Source of the DNA: Candidatus Bipolaricaulota bacterium
GTDB taxonomy: Bacteria > Bipolaricaulota > Bipolaricaulia > M55B111
Direction of reading: 5' to 3'
DNA: 8,798 bases
NCBI GenBank assembly: GCA_018334595.1
Contig: JAGXLQ010000046.1
Location: 1 to 8,798 of the forward strand
The notes under the pieces were generated by a model. That model was not told the DNA's origin. It ran no database searches and saw only the letters and a list, made by a program, of their open reading frames with translations. Positions 6,643 through 8,798 of this stretch are shown one piece after another. Made by a program: the position numbers and the translations under genes. How positions within the stretch are numbered: the stretch's first letter is position 1; each line of letters starts with the position of its first letter.

Positions 6643-7637
6643 TGCCTATCTACACCGTTGGACTTGAATCGTCCTGTGACGAAACCGGAGTTGGCGTTAT
6701 TGAAAATGGGTCAAAAATCCTGTCAAACAAGATCTACTCCCAATCCCAAATCCATGAAAAATACGGAGGAGTGGTCCCGGAAATTGCCTCCCGTAACCAC
6801 CTAAAAAAGTTCGGACCCCTTCTCGGGGAAGCACTATCCGAGGCTAACCTGAACCTGCAGGACATCGATTTAATCGGGGCAACGTACGGACCGGGCCTTG
6901 TCGGCCCCTTGCTGGTTGGACTGTCCCTGGGTAAGTCGCTGGCGTACTCTCTGGAATTACCCTTCTACGGAGTAAACCACCTCGAAGCTCATGTCTTCGC
7001 CCACTTTGCATCCGGTGCCGTGTCTCCTCCCTTCCTCGCCCTCCTCGTCTCCGGAGGACACACCAGCCTCGTTCTAGTTCAGAGATGGGGCAAGTACAGG
7101 CGGCTTGGTGAAACTAGAGACGATGCTGTTGGAGAAGCATTTGACAAGGTCGGGCACATGACGGGTATCGGCTATCCAGCCGGCCCAAAAATCGACGAGA
7201 TCAGCAAGAAGGGCAACGCAACCAGTTTTGACTTCCCCCGACCGATGATTGATTCTGGACTCGACTTCTCTTTTGCAGGCTTGAAGAGCGCCGTTTCTCG
7301 AGAAGTTGAAAAAGACGGGAACTACAACCTCCCTGATCTACTGGCCTCCTTTCAGGAAGCTGCCGTGGACACACTTACCGAAAAGGCGATCAGGGCAGCA
7401 AGAGAGGAAGAGGTAGATCATATCTCGGTCATGGGAGGTGTTTCGGCCAACTCGAGGTTGAGGGAGAAACTCGGTGCCGCCGCGACCGAATACGGGCTAA
7501 CAACGTCCTTCCCGCCTCTGGATCTATGTACGGACAACGGAGCTATGATAGGCATTACCGCCGCCTACAAGCATCTCAACCAGGAGAAACCGTCACCGCT
7601 TGAACTCGGACCCGACCCCTCCTTAAACCTGGGCTAG
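6642..7637 (+). CDS. tsaD: tRNA N6-adenosine threonylcarbamoyltransferase TsaD
   Basis: TsaD transfers the threonylcarbamoyl group from threonylcarbamoyl-AMP to A37 of tRNAs reading ANN codons (t6A). It works with TsaB and TsaE, neither of which is encoded here. All ASKHA-fold landmarks are present: ESSCDETG (9-16), metal-binding histidines H113 and H117 in NHLEAH (112-117), LVSGGHT (135-141), TRDDAVGEAFDK (158-169), GGVSANSRLR (265-274) and D298 in CTDNGAMIG (296-304). The 331 residues match the bacterial form (about 335-345), so it appears complete. Its ATG shares an A with the hpt stop, and GGAGGAG (6621-6627) lies 14 bases upstream, longer than ideal, so coupled translation from hpt is likely. 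Nothing suggests decay. Confidence 0.96.
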   Translation: MPIYTVGLESSCDETGVGVIENGSKILSNKIYSQSQIHEKYGGVVPEIASRNHLKKFGPLLGEALSEANLNLQDIDLIGATYGPGLVGPLLVGLSLGKSLAYSLELPFYGVNHLEAHVFAHFASGAVSPPFLALLVSGGHTSLVLVQRWGKYRRLGETRDDAVGEAFDKVGHMTGIGYPAGPKIDEISKKGNATSFDFPRPMIDSGLDFSFAGLKSAVSREVEKDGNYNLPDLLASFQEAAVDTLTEKAIRAAREEEVDHISVMGGVSANSRLREKLGAAATEYGLTTSFPPLDLCTDNGAMIGITAAYKHLNQEKPSPLELGPDPSLNLG

Positions 7638-8111
7638 AAACATACTACAGCCCGAAGCAACCTGGAGGCTTGCACCAGCTGGTTCCACTCACCCGCCGAC
7701 GCCAATCTCTGCAAACCGACAAGTCAGTCCATCTATATATTTCTACCCCAAGCCGTCCGGAAGGGCAACACCATGCTTCCTCCCGACTGATTGTGTGGGG
7801 GGGTGAGGGCATCTTAATTTCCCTCCGTCAAACGGCTCGTGAGACACCTAAATGTTTGTTCCATCCTATCGATTCCCGTTACTCCACGGATAGAGTACCG
7901 TGGAGTAACATTTACTAAGACGTTTTAGTCACCGTAGTCGATAATCTACGTGTATCGTGATGTGATCATTATTCAGAGTTTTGCGGTTGATTGGTGAGCA
8001 TAATTGGACTTAGTCCTTCTATTGGATGGAAATATTCTTATTGCAGACTCAAAGCCTTTTCACGTATTAACACAACGATAATCCGGAGGCGTTGACGACC
8101 CGGTTTATCTT
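7638..8111. other. Gene-poor intergenic region between tsaD and the protease relic
   Basis: These 474 bases separate the rightward tsaD from the leftward protease pseudogene. I see no recognisable protein, tRNA or rRNA. An 82-codon open frame at 7670-7918 on the + strand has no ribosome binding site and no recognisable motif. A 55-codon frame on the - strand (7812-7645) does have a well-placed GGAGGG but no known family. Structures present are a 10-bp palindrome ACCAGCTGGT (7674-7683), a run of seven G (7797-7803), a strong hairpin (7878-7909) and a weak 5-bp hairpin (7933-7937 with 7946-7950). It may contain remnants of lost genes or a mobile element. Confidence 0.6.
7878..7909. repeat. Perfect 12-bp inverted repeat (hairpin)
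   Basis: GTTACTCCACGG (7878-7889) pairs perfectly with CCGTGGAGTAAC (7898-7909) around the 8-base loop ATAGAGTA. Neither side carries a proper T-tract, although GTTTTA occurs 13 bases downstream on the + strand, so a classical intrinsic terminator is not well supported. It lies 240 bases after tsaD and about 200 bases after the end of the protease relic. It could be a two-sided transcript end, a protein-binding site or a mobile-element remnant. Confidence 0.75.
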
Positions 8112-8798
8112 CTAGATATTCGCAAGCGTACCCTGAACGTCGAGCAGGCCATAGCCGGAAAACTCGTCTCTGCCGGCCCTGCCTGCATCTCGAGTAGAGT
8201 TTCTAAGTGCGTCCTTCAGTTCCAACAACCAGATTTCAGGATTTCGAGAGGCTATTAACGCTGCAGTACCGGATACGTACGGCGCGGAGAAGGAAGTTCC
8301 AGACCCAGTAGCAAAGTCACCACCTGGCTTCCAGACAAAACTTCGGACCCGGAGACAACGAGCTCGACATGAGGACCGAAGTTCGAGAAACTGCTGACCT
8401 CGCCGTTCTTGTTTACCGAGCCAACCGTAAATACTTCATCCCAACAACCATAGTAACCAAATCACTTCCGTTGTTTCCCACAATGCCGACAACGAGCACT
8501 CCGCGGTCCTCTGCCCGCGTAATAGCGTCGTGTACAATCACCGGAGGAACTATGCTGGCGTACAGCGAGAGGTTGATTATTTTTACGCCGTTGTCTACAG
8601 CGTAATCAATCGCCCCGGTAAGTTCCCTCCCAGTCGCAGGTGAAAAATTTCCCTAGGGGTCAAGAAAACGCGGGTCTATTATCGAAACCCTCGGCGCAAC
8701 CCCACCGGCACCAGTTCTTTCGCTGTAACTGGAAGCTATCAAACCAGCGATAAAAGTACCGTGGTAATGGTAACGTCAGCCGATCCACGCCGGAGTCG
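8112..8798 (-). pseudogene. Subtilisin-like serine protease (peptidase S8) pseudogene, 5' end outside the window
   Basis: Read leftward, this is the catalytic half of a subtilase, broken at four places. The histidine motif HGTFIAG (8763-8743) is followed by GGVAPRVSIID, AIDYAVDNGVKIINLSL, the oxyanion-hole segment VLVVGIVGNNG, DEVFTVGSVNKNGEVSSFSN and the serine motif GTSFSAPYVSG (GTSFSAP at 8300-8280). The C-terminal FSGYGLLDVQGTL leads to a TAG at 8114-8112. Lesions are a TGA (8778-8776) just before the His motif, a TAG (8655-8653), and frameshifts near 8456 and near 8322, each fitting loss of one base. When the frames are joined, His to Ser is about 157 residues, the same as subtilisin H64 to S221, so the decay looks recent. 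The catalytic Asp region lies beyond the window. Sequencing error could explain the frameshifts but not easily both stops. Confidence 0.85.

Noticed and set aside
7785..7850. On the - strand, GAGCCGTTTGACGGAGGG resembles the first half of a group II intron domain V.
   Set aside because: The second half of the domain V hairpin (CGTACGGTTC-like) is missing, there is no reverse transcriptase or other intron domain nearby, and the match is short.
7670..7918. An 82-codon open frame on the + strand after tsaD.
   Set aside because: It begins inside a palindrome-rich stretch with no Shine-Dalgarno, its composition is unlike the neighbouring proteins, and its end runs through the 12-bp hairpin.
8369..8605. 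A 78-codon open frame on the + strand.
   Set aside because: It is antisense to the subtilase relic, whose - strand translation carries clear family motifs. The + strand product has no recognisable motif and no ribosome binding site.
8653..8778. Stop-codon recoding (TGA or TAG read as an amino acid) to explain the in-frame stops in the protease.
   Set aside because: glgP and the RNase HI gene end with TGA, and malF and tsaD end with TAG at natural C-termini. The protease also has two frameshifts that recoding would not repair.
8780..8797. DSGVD, read on the - strand at the right edge, as the catalytic Asp motif of the subtilase.
   Set aside because: It is in a different frame from the His motif and only about ten codons from it, whereas subtilases have about 30 residues between Asp and His. 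It is probably coincidence, and the true Asp region lies outside the window.

Overview
This window looks like chromosome from a bacterium. The evidence is Shine-Dalgarno sites, one good sigma-70-type promoter, a bacterial single-domain TsaD (ESSCDETG, not the archaeal Kae1 form) and a factor-independent terminator. The solute-binding protein has a plain Sec signal peptide and no lipobox cysteine, so it is probably free in a periplasm, which favours a cell with two membranes. Proteins are rather acidic, and AGG/AGA arginine codons are common in several genes. That would fit a thermophilic or halotolerant uncultivated lineage, but I cannot name the phylum from this window. TAA, TAG and TGA all end intact genes, so the genetic code appears standard.

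Positions 60-5429 hold a maltodextrin uptake and breakdown operon, all on the + strand. It encodes a periplasmic binding protein (malE), two membrane permeases (malF, malG) and a short alpha-glucan phosphorylase (glgP). The likely logic is import of maltodextrins followed by phosphorolysis to glucose 1-phosphate. No ATPase (MalK/MsiK type) is present, so it must be encoded elsewhere. A perfect 14-bp hairpin with a T-rich tail sits between malE and malF and probably makes binding protein more abundant than permease.

Positions 5430-7637 hold a housekeeping block, also on the + strand: an RNase HI-family gene with its own promoter, then hpt (purine salvage) and tsaD (t6A tRNA modification), whose stop and start overlap by one base. 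The leader of hpt contains two interleaved 6-bp inverted repeats in H-type pseudoknot order. The last strand covers the likely ribosome binding site, making this the best candidate for an undescribed regulatory element here.

Positions 7638-8111 contain no convincing gene. A perfect 12-bp hairpin with no T-tract is the main structure. From 8112 to the right edge, on the - strand, lies a decayed subtilisin-like (S8) protease gene. Its His, Asn and Ser motifs are still at subtilisin-like spacing, but two frameshifts and two in-frame stops break the reading frame.
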